DNA of 64,000 nucleotides from NCBI RefSeq assembly GCF_006716205.1, contig NZ_VFOQ01000003.1, positions 62,001-126,000 of the forward strand. The letters run 5' to 3'. Below the pieces are notes generated by a model that saw nothing but the letters and a program-made list of their open reading frames with translations, did not search any database and had not been told where the DNA came from. Of the stretch, positions 50,542 through 60,763 are shown one piece after another; positions within the stretch are counted from its first letter, which is position 1, and each line of letters opens with the position of its first letter. The position numbers were made by a program, and so were the translations under genes. Origin of the DNA: Oryzihumus leptocrescens. GTDB lineage: Bacteria; Actinomycetota; Actinomycetes; Actinomycetales; Dermatophilaceae.

Positions 50542-52978
50542 CCGTCTCGGCACCCCGGTCTCCTCAGGCTCGCGGGTCGAGGTCGACCGGCTCACCTGGC
50601 GACCGTTCGGCCGGCGCGAGCCGGTGCTGGCCGACCTGTCCCTGGCCCTCGAGCCCGGTGAGCGCGTGCTGCTCGCCGGGCCGAGCGGCTCGGGCAAGTC
50701 GACGCTGCTGCGGGCCCTGGCCGGCGTGCTGACCACGACCGAGTCCGGCGACCTGACCGGCTCGGTGCTCGTTGACGGGTCCCCGCCGGCCGGTGCCGCG
50801 GTGGGCCTGCTCGTGCAGGACCCCGCGGACGCCTCGGTGGCCGGCCGGGTCGGGCGCGACGTGGCGTTCGGCCCGGAGAACCTCGGTGACCCGCGCCCCG
50901 CCATCTGGGCCCGGGTCACCGAGGCGCTGCATTCGGTGGGGTTCCCGCACGGGCTGGACCGGGCCACCAGCGCCCTCTCCGGCGGGGAGGCCCAGCGACT
51001 GGCCCTGGCCGGGGTGCTCGCCCTGCGGCCCGGCCTGGTGCTGCTGGACGAGCCGACCTCGATGCTCGACCCGGTGTCGGCCGCCGTGGTGCGCGCGGCG
51101 GTCCTGGACGCCGTGGTCGGTGCCGGCGCGACCCTGGTGCTGGTCGAGCACCAGGTCGAGCCGTGGCTGGACCTGGTCGACCGCGTCGTCGTGCTCGACG
51201 GCTCCGGCGCGGAGTGCGCCGACGGCCCGGTGCGGGCGACGCTGGCCGCCGAGACGACCTCGCTGCTCGCTCGCGGGGTCTGGGTGCCCGGGGAGGGCGC
51301 GCCCGCACCGCTGCCCGTCGACCCGGGACTGTGTGCCCCCGTCGGCGGGGCGCCGACGGTCGAGGACGCGCTGGTCGAGGCTTCGTCGGTCACCGTGACC
51401 CGGGCGCCTCGCGCGGGACTGGGTGTGCCCGAGCAACCGGCCCGGCCCGTCCTGGCGCTCGCGGAGGCCACGGCCGTCGTGCGCCCGGGTGAGGTCGTGG
51501 CCGTGACCGGGCCCAGCGGCGCGGGCAAGACCACGCTGACCGGGCTGCTCGCCGGCCTGGAGGCGCCCACGACGGGGTCGGTGGTCGCCGGCGCGCCGAT
51601 GCGTGCGGCGCGGCCGGCCTCCGGGACCGAGGATGGCCCCGCCGGCGCGGCGGCCGTGGGGCCGGAGCCCGCCACCTGGGGATCGGCCGACCTCGCGGCA
51701 CGGGTCGGCTGGGTGCCCCAGCAGGCCGAGCTCGCCGTCGTCGGGCGAACGGTCCGTGACGACGTGCTGGCGACCGCCCGGCGCCTGGGGCAGGACGAGA
51801 CCACAGCCGCCGCCCGGGCCGACGGCCTGCTGGACACCCTCGGGCTGACCCACGTCGCGGGCGCCGACCCGCACCACCTCTCCGGCGGGGAGATGCGCCG
51901 CCTCGCCCTGGCCGGCGCCCTCGCCCACGGCCCCTCGGTCCTCGTGCTCGACGAGCCGACGGTCGGCCAGGACCGGCTCACCTGGGCCGCGGTGGCCGGC
52001 GTGGTGCTCGCCGCCCGGACGGCCGGCCTGGGCGTGGTCGTCGCCACCCACGACCCGCACCTGGTCGCGCTCGCGGACCGCGAGGTGCGGCTCACCCCGG
52101 CTGTCGCTCCGGCAACCAACCAGGCCGCCGTTCCAGCCGCTGCCGCCGTGCCACCCGGACCGGACGCGCACACCCCCGAGCGGGACGTTGCTGCCCCTTC
52201 AGCGGCCGCGAAGGGGCAGCAACGTCCAGCTCGGCGCCAACCGGGACGGGCCCGAGCTCTCCGGGAGCCCGGCCGTTGGGGCGGGCTCGCCGGGCGCTGC
52301 GGCCCGCTGTCGGCGCTGCTCGCCTCGGCCCTGCTCCTTGCCGGCGCCCCGTTCATCCGCGACCTGCGGACCGCGGTCATCGCCCTCGCCGTCGAGCTGG
52401 CCCTGGCACCGCTGGTGCTGGGCCGCACCCGTACCCCACTGCGCTCCCTGGCCCCCGGGCTGCTCGCCGTCGCCTCGGTCGGCTTCTCCAACTGGCTGCT
52501 CAGCGTCGACCACTCCTGGACCTCCGGTGCCACGGCGGGGCTTCGGGTCGCCTTCTTCGTGCTCCCCGGCGTCGCGCTCGCCGCCCGCATCGACCCCTCG
52601 GCCCTGGGCGACCACCTGGCCCAGCGCGCGCACCTGCCGCCCCGGCCGGTCATCGCCGCCGTGGCCGCCCTGCAGCGGTTCGACGCCCTCGGCAGCACGT
52701 GGGACCAGCTGGCCCGGACCCACCGGGTCCGCGGCCTGGCCCCGGGTCGTTCCCCGCTCGCCCGCGCCCGGCACGTCAGCGCGCTCACCTTCGCGCTGCT
52801 GGTGCAGACCCTGCGCCAGGCCGGGCGGATGGCCGTGGCGATGGAGGCTCGCGGCTTCTCCCGCCGTGGCGCCCGGACGTGGGCCGAGGCTGCGCCATGG
52901 ACGGTGGCCGACACGGCGATGACCGCGCTGGGACTGGCCGTGGCCGGCATACCGGCGCTGCTGTCGGTGCTCGGCTGA
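50522..52978 (+). CDS. Fused ECF transporter ATPases and T-component (YkoD-YkoC fusion)
   Basis: An 818-residue protein that combines two ABC ATPase domains with an EcfT membrane domain. ATPase 1 (about 15-240): Walker A GPSGSGKST, signature LSGGEAQRLA, Walker B LVLLDEPTS. ATPase 2 (about 300-530): GPSGAGKTT, LSGGEMRRLA, VLVLDEPT. A linker at about 535-590 contains a perfect DNA palindrome. The T-domain (590-818) has about five helices and the coupling motifs RTHRVRG and AMEARGF. GTG 50522 has AGGAAG upstream. With YkoE it forms a complete thiamine/HMP importer. Confidence 0.92.
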   Translation: MSTTSPDRLGTPVSSGSRVEVDRLTWRPFGRREPVLADLSLALEPGERVLLAGPSGSGKSTLLRALAGVLTTTESGDLTGSVLVDGSPPAGAAVGLLVQDPADASVAGRVGRDVAFGPENLGDPRPAIWARVTEALHSVGFPHGLDRATSALSGGEAQRLALAGVLALRPGLVLLDEPTSMLDPVSAAVVRAAVLDAVVGAGATLVLVEHQVEPWLDLVDRVVVLDGSGAECADGPVRATLAAETTSLLARGVWVPGEGAPAPLPVDPGLCAPVGGAPTVEDALVEASSVTVTRAPRAGLGVPEQPARPVLALAEATAVVRPGEVVAVTGPSGAGKTTLTGLLAGLEAPTTGSVVAGAPMRAARPASGTEDGPAGAAAVGPEPATWGSADLAARVGWVPQQAELAVVGRTVRDDVLATARRLGQDETTAAARADGLLDTLGLTHVAGADPHHLSGGEMRRLALAGALAHGPSVLVLDEPTVGQDRLTWAAVAGVVLAARTAGLGVVVATHDPHLVALADREVRLTPAVAPATNQAAVPAAAAVPPGPDAHTPERDVAAPSAAAKGQQRPARRQPGRARALREPGRWGGLAGRCGPLSALLASALLLAGAPFIRDLRTAVIALAVELALAPLVLGRTRTPLRSLAPGLLAVASVGFSNWLLSVDHSWTSGATAGLRVAFFVLPGVALAARIDPSALGDHLAQRAHLPPRPVIAAVAALQRFDALGSTWDQLARTHRVRGLAPGRSPLARARHVSALTFALLVQTLRQAGRMAVAMEARGFSRRGARTWAEAAPWTVADTAMTALGLAVAGIPALLSVLG
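52183..52227. repeat. Perfect 18-bp inverted repeat inside the fused transporter gene
   Basis: GGACGTTGCTGCCCCTTC (52183-52200) and its exact complement (52210-52227) flank AGCGGCCGC. It lies in the linker between ATPase 2 and the membrane domain (about residues 554-569), where insertion would not disturb a fold. Confidence 0.9.
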
Positions 52979-53059
52979 CCAGCGGTGCGGTGACCCGGCG
53001 TCCCCGGCAGCGCTGACAGCCCGCCGGCGTCTGCGGGTGCCGCATGGCACGATCCCGGC

Positions 53060-53755
53060 GTGCGTGCGGCGATCTTCTTCGACGGTGACCAGACGCTGTG
53101 GGACTTCCAGGGGCTGATGCGGCGGACCCTGGCCGCGACGCTGGAGGAGCTGCGCCGCCTGCGCCCCGGCGAGGTGACAGAAGCCGTCGGCGTCGAGGAC
53201 CTGGTCCGCGACCGGGGCGTGGTGGCGGACCGGCTCCGGGGGACGGTCACCAACCTCGAGGCTGTGCGGCTGGAGGCGTTCCGGCACAGCCTGCGGCGTC
53301 TGGGCCTCGGCGACGACGACCTGGCCGAGCACCTGAACGCCTACTACCTCGCGCGCCGGTTCGCCGAGGTGGACCTCTACGACGACGTCGTCCCGGCGCT
53401 GACCCGGCTGGGGCGCGACCACCACGTCGGCCTGCTCTCCAACGGCAACAGCTACCCGGACCGCGTCGGCCTCGACGGGCTGTTCGCGACCGTGGTCTTC
53501 TCCCAGGACCACGGTGTCGAGAAGCCCGACCGCCGGCTCTTCGACCTCGCCGCGGCCCGGGTGCCGACCGGCGTGGAGCAGCTCGTCATGGTCGGAGACT
53601 CCCTGGTCAACGACGTCGGCGGGGCTCAGGGGGCCGGCTGGCTCGGGGTGTGGCTGAACCGGGAGGGTGACCCGCGCCCGCCGGACCACCGGCCCGACGC
53701 CGAGGTGCGGACCCTGAACGCGCTGGGCGACGTGATCGCGGCACTGGTCGGATGA
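53060..53755 (+). CDS. HAD family hydrolase
   Basis: A 231-residue haloacid dehalogenase-like phosphatase. Motif I is FFDGDQTLWD with the nucleophilic aspartate, motif II is LLSNGNS, motif III lysine lies in GVEKPDRRLF, and motif IV is MVGDSLVNDVGGA. The cap is helical, as in subclass I phosphatases (pyrophosphatase, phosphoglycolate phosphatase and relatives). Substrate unknown. GTG 53060 start; 81 nt after the transporter gene. Confidence 0.9.
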   Translation: MRAAIFFDGDQTLWDFQGLMRRTLAATLEELRRLRPGEVTEAVGVEDLVRDRGVVADRLRGTVTNLEAVRLEAFRHSLRRLGLGDDDLAEHLNAYYLARRFAEVDLYDDVVPALTRLGRDHHVGLLSNGNSYPDRVGLDGLFATVVFSQDHGVEKPDRRLFDLAAARVPTGVEQLVMVGDSLVNDVGGAQGAGWLGVWLNREGDPRPPDHRPDAEVRTLNALGDVIAALVG

Positions 53756-53835
53756 GCGGGCGTGTGGGGCATCGCCCAGCGGGTCGGGGTCGCGATGCGG
53801 GATGCCGGCGCGGGAACATTGGCTCGCCGCACGAA

Positions 53836-53856
53836 GTTGAGCCGAGTGGACGCAAG
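53836..53856 (+). promoter_or_regulatory. HAIR-like HspR site 1 upstream of dnaK
   Basis: GTTGAGC-N7-ACGCAAG matches the HAIR consensus CTTGAGT-N7-ACTCAAG at 11 of 14 positions with the correct 7-nt gap. It lies upstream of a TTGACA -35-like hexamer at 53873. Confidence 0.65.
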
Positions 53857-53872
53857 TTTGCGGAGCGCGAGT

Positions 53873-53920
53873 TTGACAAGAGCGGGCGCTTCCTCGCAGA
53901 TTGAGCGTCAGGCACTCAAG
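53873..53920 (+). promoter_or_regulatory. dnaK promoter with HAIR site 2
   Basis: TTGACA (53873-53878) is followed after 18 nt by CAGATT, a possible -10. HAIR site 2, ATTGAGC-N7-ACTCAAG (53900-53920), overlaps this -10 and the start region, matching consensus at 12 of 14 positions. Repressor bound here would block initiation. Confidence 0.75.
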
Positions 53921-53974
53921 GCTTTGAACCATCCGTTCAGCATCAGCTCGACCCTCAGGAAGAGGAGAACCACC

Positions 53975-55875
<1,901 letters not shown>

Positions 55876-55876
<1 letters not shown>

Positions 55877-56469
55877 TGTCGGAGCACGACAACACCACCG
55901 CCGCGGGGCCGGAGCAGTCCGGCCCCGCGGGCGGGGGCCCCGTGGACGCCACCCCGGCCGCCGGGGCGGAGGCCGCCGAGGCCGCGACCGAGCCTGCCGG
56001 CTCGGAGGCCCCGCCGGTCGAGGAGGCGGACGTGCACCCCGACACGACCCTGGCGGCCGAGCGGCTGCTCGACCTGCAGCGCCTGCAGGCCGAGTACGTC
56101 AACTACAAGCGGCGCGTCGACCGCGACCGTGACGTGGTGCGCGAGCAGGCCGTCGCCTCGGTGATCGAGGCGCTGCTGCCGGTGCTCGACGACATCCACC
56201 TCGCCCGCCAGCACGGCGACCTCGAGAGCGGGCCGTTCGCGGCCATCGCCGACAAGCTCGAGGCCACCCTGTCCCGGTTCGGCGTGGAGCGCTTCGGCGA
56301 GCCCGGCGAGGCGTTCGACCCGAACCTGCACGAGGCCCTGATGCACACCCAGGCCGAGCTGGCGCCGGGCACCGAGGTCACCACGGTCGTCCAGGTGCTC
56401 CAGCCCGGGTACCGTTCCGGCGACCGGGTCGTGCGCGCCGCACGCGTGGCCGTCGCCGACCCGCAGTAA
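55876..56469 (+). CDS. grpE: GrpE nucleotide exchange factor
   Basis: A 197-residue cofactor that releases ADP from DnaK. An acidic, low-complexity N-terminus (1-55) precedes the long coiled coil ([20 protein letters not shown]) and the beta-domain near the C-terminus ([16 protein letters not shown], then [17 protein letters not shown]), which touches DnaK. ATG 55876 shares a base with the dnaK stop (TGATG); GTG 55873 is possible. Confidence 0.95.
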
Positions 56470-56498
56470 CCGACAGACCGACGAAGGGAGGGACGCCG

Positions 56499-57527
56499 AT
56501 GGCAAGCCAGGACTGGTTCGAGAAGGACTTCTACGCGATCCTCGGCGTCCCTGCCGACGCCGACGCGGCAGCCATCAAGAAGGCCTACCGCAAGCTCGCC
56601 CGCACCTTGCACCCCGACCAGAACCCCGGGGACGAGGCGGCCGAGAAGCGCTTCAAGGAGATCGGGGAGGCCTACGCGGTCCTCTCCGACCCCGAGGAGC
56701 GCAAGCAGTACGACGCGATCCGCTCGATGAGCCATGGCGGCCCCCGGTTCACCGCCGGCGGGCCGGGCGGGGGCGGCGCCGGGTTCGAGGACCTCTTCGG
56801 CAACCTCTTCGGCCAGGGCGGCAACGTCCGCTTCAGCACCGGCGGACGCACCCGCGGCGCTGAGCCCGACCTCGAGGACATCCTCGGCGGCATGTTCGGT
56901 GGCGGCGGCGGGGCCGGCGGCTTCCGCGGCCAGCCCGGCTTCGGCTCCCGCTTCGGGGCGCCGGCCGGCCCGCGTCCCGGCACCGACGTCACCGCCCGCA
57001 CCACGCTGGGCTTCCGGCAGGCGGTCGAGGGCGACACCATCACCCTCTCGACCGGCGACGGTGGGCGCATCACCACGCGCATCCCGCCGGGTGTCAAGGA
57101 CGGCCAGCAGATCCGGCTGCGCGGCAAGGGCAGTCCCGGCGACCAGGGCGCCCCGGCCGGCGACCTGCTGCTGACCGTCCACGTCCAGCCGCACCCGGTC
57201 TTCGGCCGGGACGGCGACAACCTCACCGTCGAGCTGCCGGTCACCTTCGCCGAGGCCGCCCTGGGGGCGACCGTCGCGGTCCCCACCCTGTCCGGCGAGA
57301 CGGTCAAGGTCCGTATCGCGCCCGGCACCCCGAGCGGGCGCGTCCTGCGGGTCAAGGGCCGCGGGGTCAAGCGCAAGGACCACCACGGCGACCTGCTCGC
57401 GAAGGTGAGCGTCGTCGTACCCCAGAAGCTGTCCGACGAGGCGCGCCGGGCCGTGGAGGCCCTGCGCGAGGAGGATGCCGGACACGACCCGCGCGCCGAG
57501 CTGTTCGAGCGCGCGCGACGGGACTGA
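56499..57527 (+). CDS. dnaJ: DnaJ-type co-chaperone without zinc finger
   Basis: A 342-residue J-domain protein. The J domain (about 8-72) has His38-Pro39-Asp40 in RTLHPDQNPG. A Gly/Phe-rich region follows at 80-160 (GGGGAGFEDLFGNLFGQ). The C-terminal substrate domains (about 165-325) include RIPPGVKDGQQIRLRGKG. The whole protein has no cysteine, so the CxxCxGxG zinc finger of classic DnaJ is missing, making it type II (CbpA-like). RBS AGGGAGG before ATG 56499. Confidence 0.94.
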   Translation: MASQDWFEKDFYAILGVPADADAAAIKKAYRKLARTLHPDQNPGDEAAEKRFKEIGEAYAVLSDPEERKQYDAIRSMSHGGPRFTAGGPGGGGAGFEDLFGNLFGQGGNVRFSTGGRTRGAEPDLEDILGGMFGGGGGAGGFRGQPGFGSRFGAPAGPRPGTDVTARTTLGFRQAVEGDTITLSTGDGGRITTRIPPGVKDGQQIRLRGKGSPGDQGAPAGDLLLTVHVQPHPVFGRDGDNLTVELPVTFAEAALGATVAVPTLSGETVKVRIAPGTPSGRVLRVKGRGVKRKDHHGDLLAKVSVVVPQKLSDEARRAVEALREEDAGHDPRAELFERARRD

Positions 57528-57528
57528 C

Positions 57529-57984
57529 GTGACCGCCGGGATGGGCGGGTTCGCCCCCGACGACGAGGCACCGGTCTTCGTCATCTCCGTCGCGGCCCAG
57601 CTCGCCGGCATGCACGCGCAGACCCTGCGGCAGTACGACCGGCTCGGCATCGTCTCGCCGTCGCGCACCCGCGGCGGCGGGCGGCGCTACTCCGCCCGCG
57701 ACATCGCCCTGCTGCGCGAGGTGCAGCGGCTCTCCCAGGAGGAGGGCGTCAGCCTCGCCGGCATCCAGCGCATCCTCGAGCTGGAGAACCAGGTGCGGGC
57801 CCTGCGCTCCCGGGTCGGGGAGCTGACCGAGGAGCTGCAGGCGATGCGCGACGCGGTCGGCCTCAGCGGCCGGGTGTTCGCCGTCGGCCGGGCCGGCGAG
57901 GTCGTGGCCGTGCGCCCCGGGCAGCGGCCGATGCGCAGCTCCAACGGCTCCCAGGCGCTCGTCGTGTGGCGGCCCGGCCGGTGA
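57529..57984 (+). CDS. hspR: Heat-shock repressor HspR (MerR family)
   Basis: A 151-residue repressor. The MerR winged helix covers about 20-90: VISVAAQLAGMHAQTLRQYD, then LGIVSPSRTRGGGRRYSARD, matching HspR. A short coiled coil (LENQVRALRSRVGELTEEL) follows. In actinobacteria HspR uses DnaK as co-repressor and binds HAIR sites; such sites lie before dnaK and clpB in this window. GTG 57529 begins 1 nt after the dnaJ stop. Confidence 0.95.
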   Translation: MTAGMGGFAPDDEAPVFVISVAAQLAGMHAQTLRQYDRLGIVSPSRTRGGGRRYSARDIALLREVQRLSQEEGVSLAGIQRILELENQVRALRSRVGELTEELQAMRDAVGLSGRVFAVGRAGEVVAVRPGQRPMRSSNGSQALVVWRPGR

Positions 57985-58012
57985 CGGTCGACGACCGGTC
58001 GGTGACCTCAGG

Positions 58013-58273
58013 GTGACCGAGCACCTGCTGGTCCTGCCCGAGCGCGAGGTCGCCGAGGAGCTCGCCGACGAGCTGGCGCTGGAGGGCTTCGCCGAGGTGC
58101 GGGTCGTCCGCGAGGCGCTCGCCGGAGAGGACGACGCCGAGGACCATGACTGGGCGGTCTACGTCCGCGACGTCGACGGCGCCGACCCGGCCCGCACCAG
58201 GTCCCGGCTGCAGGCCCTGGCCGAGGTGCACGAGGGCTGGTACGACCCCGACCCGTTCGGGCGCGGCGCCTGA
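58013..58273 (+). CDS. RraB-like small acidic protein
   Basis: An 86-residue acidic protein (LADELALEGFAEVRVVREAL, then DWAVYVRDVDG and EVHEGWYDPDP). The order and the final WYDPDPF look like the RraB (ribonuclease E inhibitor) domain seen as short proteins in actinobacteria; this is from memory. It starts with GTG 28 nt after hspR on the same strand and may be read from the heat-shock transcript. Confidence 0.6.
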   Translation: MTEHLLVLPEREVAEELADELALEGFAEVRVVREALAGEDDAEDHDWAVYVRDVDGADPARTRSRLQALAEVHEGWYDPDPFGRGA

Positions 58274-58325
58274 CCCGCGCAAGACGGGTAGCGCCCGATT
58301 TGTCGGGGTCGCCTACGATCCGCGG

Positions 58326-58883
58326 GTGCACATCCTCGGCTACCGCGTCCCCGCCCTCCTCCCGCCGGGCATGCTGGTCGTGCTGCTCCTCGCCGGGGTC
58401 GTCTTCCTCGTCGTGCGGCATCGCGCCAGTCCCGCCCGCAGCCTGCTCTCCGCCGTCCTGACCCTGTGGACCGGCATGGTGCTCCTCGCCACCCTGGCCC
58501 CGCAGCGGCTGGGCGCGATCCAGATCGAGCGGCACGGGCAGCGCGTCTGCGCCGTCCTGCCGCACCTGAGCCCGTGGGGTGCCCTCCACGACGACCAGCG
58601 CCTGCTCAACGTGCTGCTGTTCATCCCGCTCGGCGCGCTGGTCTTCGTCTTCCACCGTCGCGCCGCTGCACGCGTTGCCGTGATGGTGGCCCTGCTGCCG
58701 ATCTTCATCGAGGTGGTGCAGTACACCTTCCGCTCGTTGAACCGCGCCTGTGACGGCACCGACGTGGTGGACAACTGGATGGGCCTGGCCATCGGGCTGG
58801 TCATCGGCCTGGCGGTCGCCGTGCCGGTGTGGGCGGTCCGGAAGGTCCGCCGTCAGCTCAGGGCGCGGGTGAACGCCGCGTAG
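58326..58883 (+). CDS. VanZ-like membrane protein
   Basis: A 185-residue protein with about five helices. The VanZ signature is seen in LLNVLLFIPLGALVFVF and, after it, IEVVQYTFRSLNRACDGTDVVDNWMGLAIG, where the Gln, Arg and Asp-x-x-x-Asn residues are conserved. The family includes a teicoplanin-resistance protein; most members have no known role. GTG 58326. The last 31 nt overlap the convergent macrodomain gene. Confidence 0.85.
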   Translation: MHILGYRVPALLPPGMLVVLLLAGVVFLVVRHRASPARSLLSAVLTLWTGMVLLATLAPQRLGAIQIERHGQRVCAVLPHLSPWGALHDDQRLLNVLLFIPLGALVFVFHRRAAARVAVMVALLPIFIEVVQYTFRSLNRACDGTDVVDNWMGLAIGLVIGLAVAVPVWAVRKVRRQLRARVNAA

Positions 58884-59386
58884 GTCCGCGCGCCGAACAG
58901 CACGAACCGCACGAGCTCCAGCCCCTCGTGGTGGGCCGCGCCGCGGACCGCCTCGACCGCGATACCGGCGACCTCGTCGGCGTCCCAGCCGTAGACGCCC
59001 GCGCTCACGGCCGGGAAGGCGACCGACGCCGCCCCGATGCGGGCGGCCTCGGCCAGCGAGGACGTGAAGCAGGCGGCCAGCAGCGCCGGGTCGGTCTGAC
59101 CGGCATGACGGTTCGGCCCGACGGTGTGGATCACCCAACGGGCCGGCAGGTCCCCGGCGGCGGTCGCCACCGCGGCGCCGACCGGCAGGCCCTGCGGGTA
59201 TGCCGTGCGCCGCACCTCCCGGCACTCGGCCAGGAGGGCGGGTCCGGCCGCGGCGTGGATCGCGCCGTCGACGCCCCCGCCACCGAGCAGGGAGCTGTTG
59301 GCCGCGTTGACGATCGCGTCGAGGGCCTGGGCGGTGATGTCACCCTCGACCGCCTCGATCCGCGGCGCACCTGTGCGCCGGGTCAC
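58853..59386 (-). CDS. Macrodomain protein (O-acetyl-ADP-ribose deacetylase type)
   Basis: A 177-residue single macrodomain that binds ADP-ribose and probably removes acetyl or ADP-ribosyl groups. Typical elements: VEGDITAQALDAIVNAANSS, LLGGGGVDGAIHAAAG and VAFPAVSAGVYGWDADE, all lining the ligand cleft. GTG 59386 overlaps the polyprenyl synthase stop (GTGA), so it is co-translated with that gene. Confidence 0.9.
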   Translation of the reverse strand: MTRRTGAPRIEAVEGDITAQALDAIVNAANSSLLGGGGVDGAIHAAAGPALLAECREVRRTAYPQGLPVGAAVATAAGDLPARWVIHTVGPNRHAGQTDPALLAACFTSSLAEAARIGAASVAFPAVSAGVYGWDADEVAGIAVEAVRGAAHHEGLELVRFVLFGARTYAAFTRALS

Positions 59387-60156
59387 GCCGTCCTCCGCTC
59401 GTTTCGGCGGGCGTAGTGCACGAGGGCCTCGGCGAAGTCGGCGCCCGTGAAGGCCGGCCACATCTTCGGGCTGACGTAGATCTCGGCGTGGGTGCTCTGC
59501 CAAGGGAAGAAGCCGGAGAGCCGCTGCTCGCCGCTGGTCCGGATCACGAGGTCGATGTCCTTGACGGGGCCGCCGCCCAGGTTCCGGGTGATCAGGTCGG
59601 CGTCGAAGCGGGAGGCCACCTCCTCGAGGCCCACGCCCTCAGGGCCAGCGGCCAGACACTCCAGCAGGGCAGCGCGCACGCCTGCGACGACGTCGCCCCG
59701 GCCGTCGTAGCCGATGGCCAGGGTCAGGTGGCGCGGGCGACCCTGCGTCCTCGACATCGCCTCCCGCAGTGCGGCAGCCGTGGACTCCGGCAGCAGGCGC
59801 TCGTCTCCGGCGACGTGAAGCTGCCAGGTGCCCGAGCCACCCAGCACCTTCTCGGTGATCACCGTCTCGATCAGGCCCATGAGGTAGTCAACCTGTTCGC
59901 CGGCGCGGCGCCGGATGTTGTCAGCCGACAGGACATAGATCGTCAGCTGCTCGATGCCCCACTCCTCGCACCACCGCAGCGCGTCCTCGACGCGCTCGGC
60001 GCCGACCCGGTGGCCCAGGCTGGGGTTGCTGTAGCCGGCAGCCCGCGCCCACCGCCGGTTGCCGTCCATGACCAGCCCCACGTGGGCCGGGCGAGTGGCC
60101 CCGTGGAGCTGTCGGTGCGCCCGCCGCAGCCGCGAACCGTCCCGGAGGTCTCGCAT
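59383..60156 (-). CDS. uppS: Isoprenyl (polyprenyl) diphosphate synthase, cis type
   Basis: A 257-residue cis-prenyltransferase making a polyprenyl carrier lipid for cell-wall synthesis. The active site GLVMDGNRRWARAAG is near residue 28, and the basic DLVIRTSGEQRLSGFFPWQS near residue 200 binds the diphosphate. Length and YVLSADNIRRR also fit. Actinobacteria carry two such enzymes (Z,E-farnesyl and decaprenyl synthase in mycobacteria); which this is cannot be told. ATG 60156 is preferred over GTG 60165 or 60174. Confidence 0.92.
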   Translation of the reverse strand: MRDLRDGSRLRRAHRQLHGATRPAHVGLVMDGNRRWARAAGYSNPSLGHRVGAERVEDALRWCEEWGIEQLTIYVLSADNIRRRAGEQVDYLMGLIETVITEKVLGGSGTWQLHVAGDERLLPESTAAALREAMSRTQGRPRHLTLAIGYDGRGDVVAGVRAALLECLAAGPEGVGLEEVASRFDADLITRNLGGGPVKDIDLVIRTSGEQRLSGFFPWQSTHAEIYVSPKMWPAFTGADFAEALVHYARRNERRTA

Positions 60157-60259
60157 CCTCGTCACGGGAGGCACGCTACCCAGATCCCACCCCGGCGTGG
60201 GGTTCAGCAGCTACGCTCGCGCCGACTGACAGCCACCAGCCGGACGGGGGGAACCGCCC

Positions 60260-60745
60260 ATGCAGCTGACCTTGGCGACTGTGGTGTCCGGCCTGGCCGC
60301 CCGGCGGCACGGCTCCGACCCCCACGCGGCCGGCTTGGCGTTCGTGGCCTTCGGGGCCTGCTTCGGCGGGCTCGGCCTGCTCGGGATCGGGGTCTCGCTC
60401 GCGCGCCGCCTGCGCTGGGTGCCGGCCACCGGGCGGGTCGTCGGGGTCGTGGACGGCAAGGCGGGTCCGCTGCCGCGGGTGGAGTACGTCGACCCTGAGG
60501 GGATCCATCGGCACTTCACCAGCGGCTTCTCCATCAACGACGAGGCGCTGCTGCTGGAGGGCACGACGGTCGCGGTCCTCGTGAACCCGAAGGACCCCGG
60601 CGAGGGGATGATCAACTCCGGCCGGCTGGCGGGGCTGCGCATCGGCCTGATGGTGTGTGGCGCGGTGGCCCTCGTCGGCCTGCTCCTCGCCGTCGTCGGA
60701 GCGCTCCTCCTGCGCTCGGGCGGGGGACCCGCGACCGGCTGGTGA
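60260..60745 (+). CDS. DUF3592-like membrane protein
   Basis: A 161-residue protein with an N-terminal hydrophobic helix (about 25-48), a beta-rich soluble part (RVVGVVDGKAGPLPRVEYVD, ending in GTTVAVLVNPKDPGEGMINS), and a C-terminal helix (about 128-152). This matches DUF3592, a family of unknown function. Ends 18 nt from the convergent SMR gene. Confidence 0.75.
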   Translation: MQLTLATVVSGLAARRHGSDPHAAGLAFVAFGACFGGLGLLGIGVSLARRLRWVPATGRVVGVVDGKAGPLPRVEYVDPEGIHRHFTSGFSINDEALLLEGTTVAVLVNPKDPGEGMINSGRLAGLRIGLMVCGAVALVGLLLAVVGALLLRSGGGPATGW

Positions 60746-60763
60746 GCCCCGGCCCGGTGGGTC

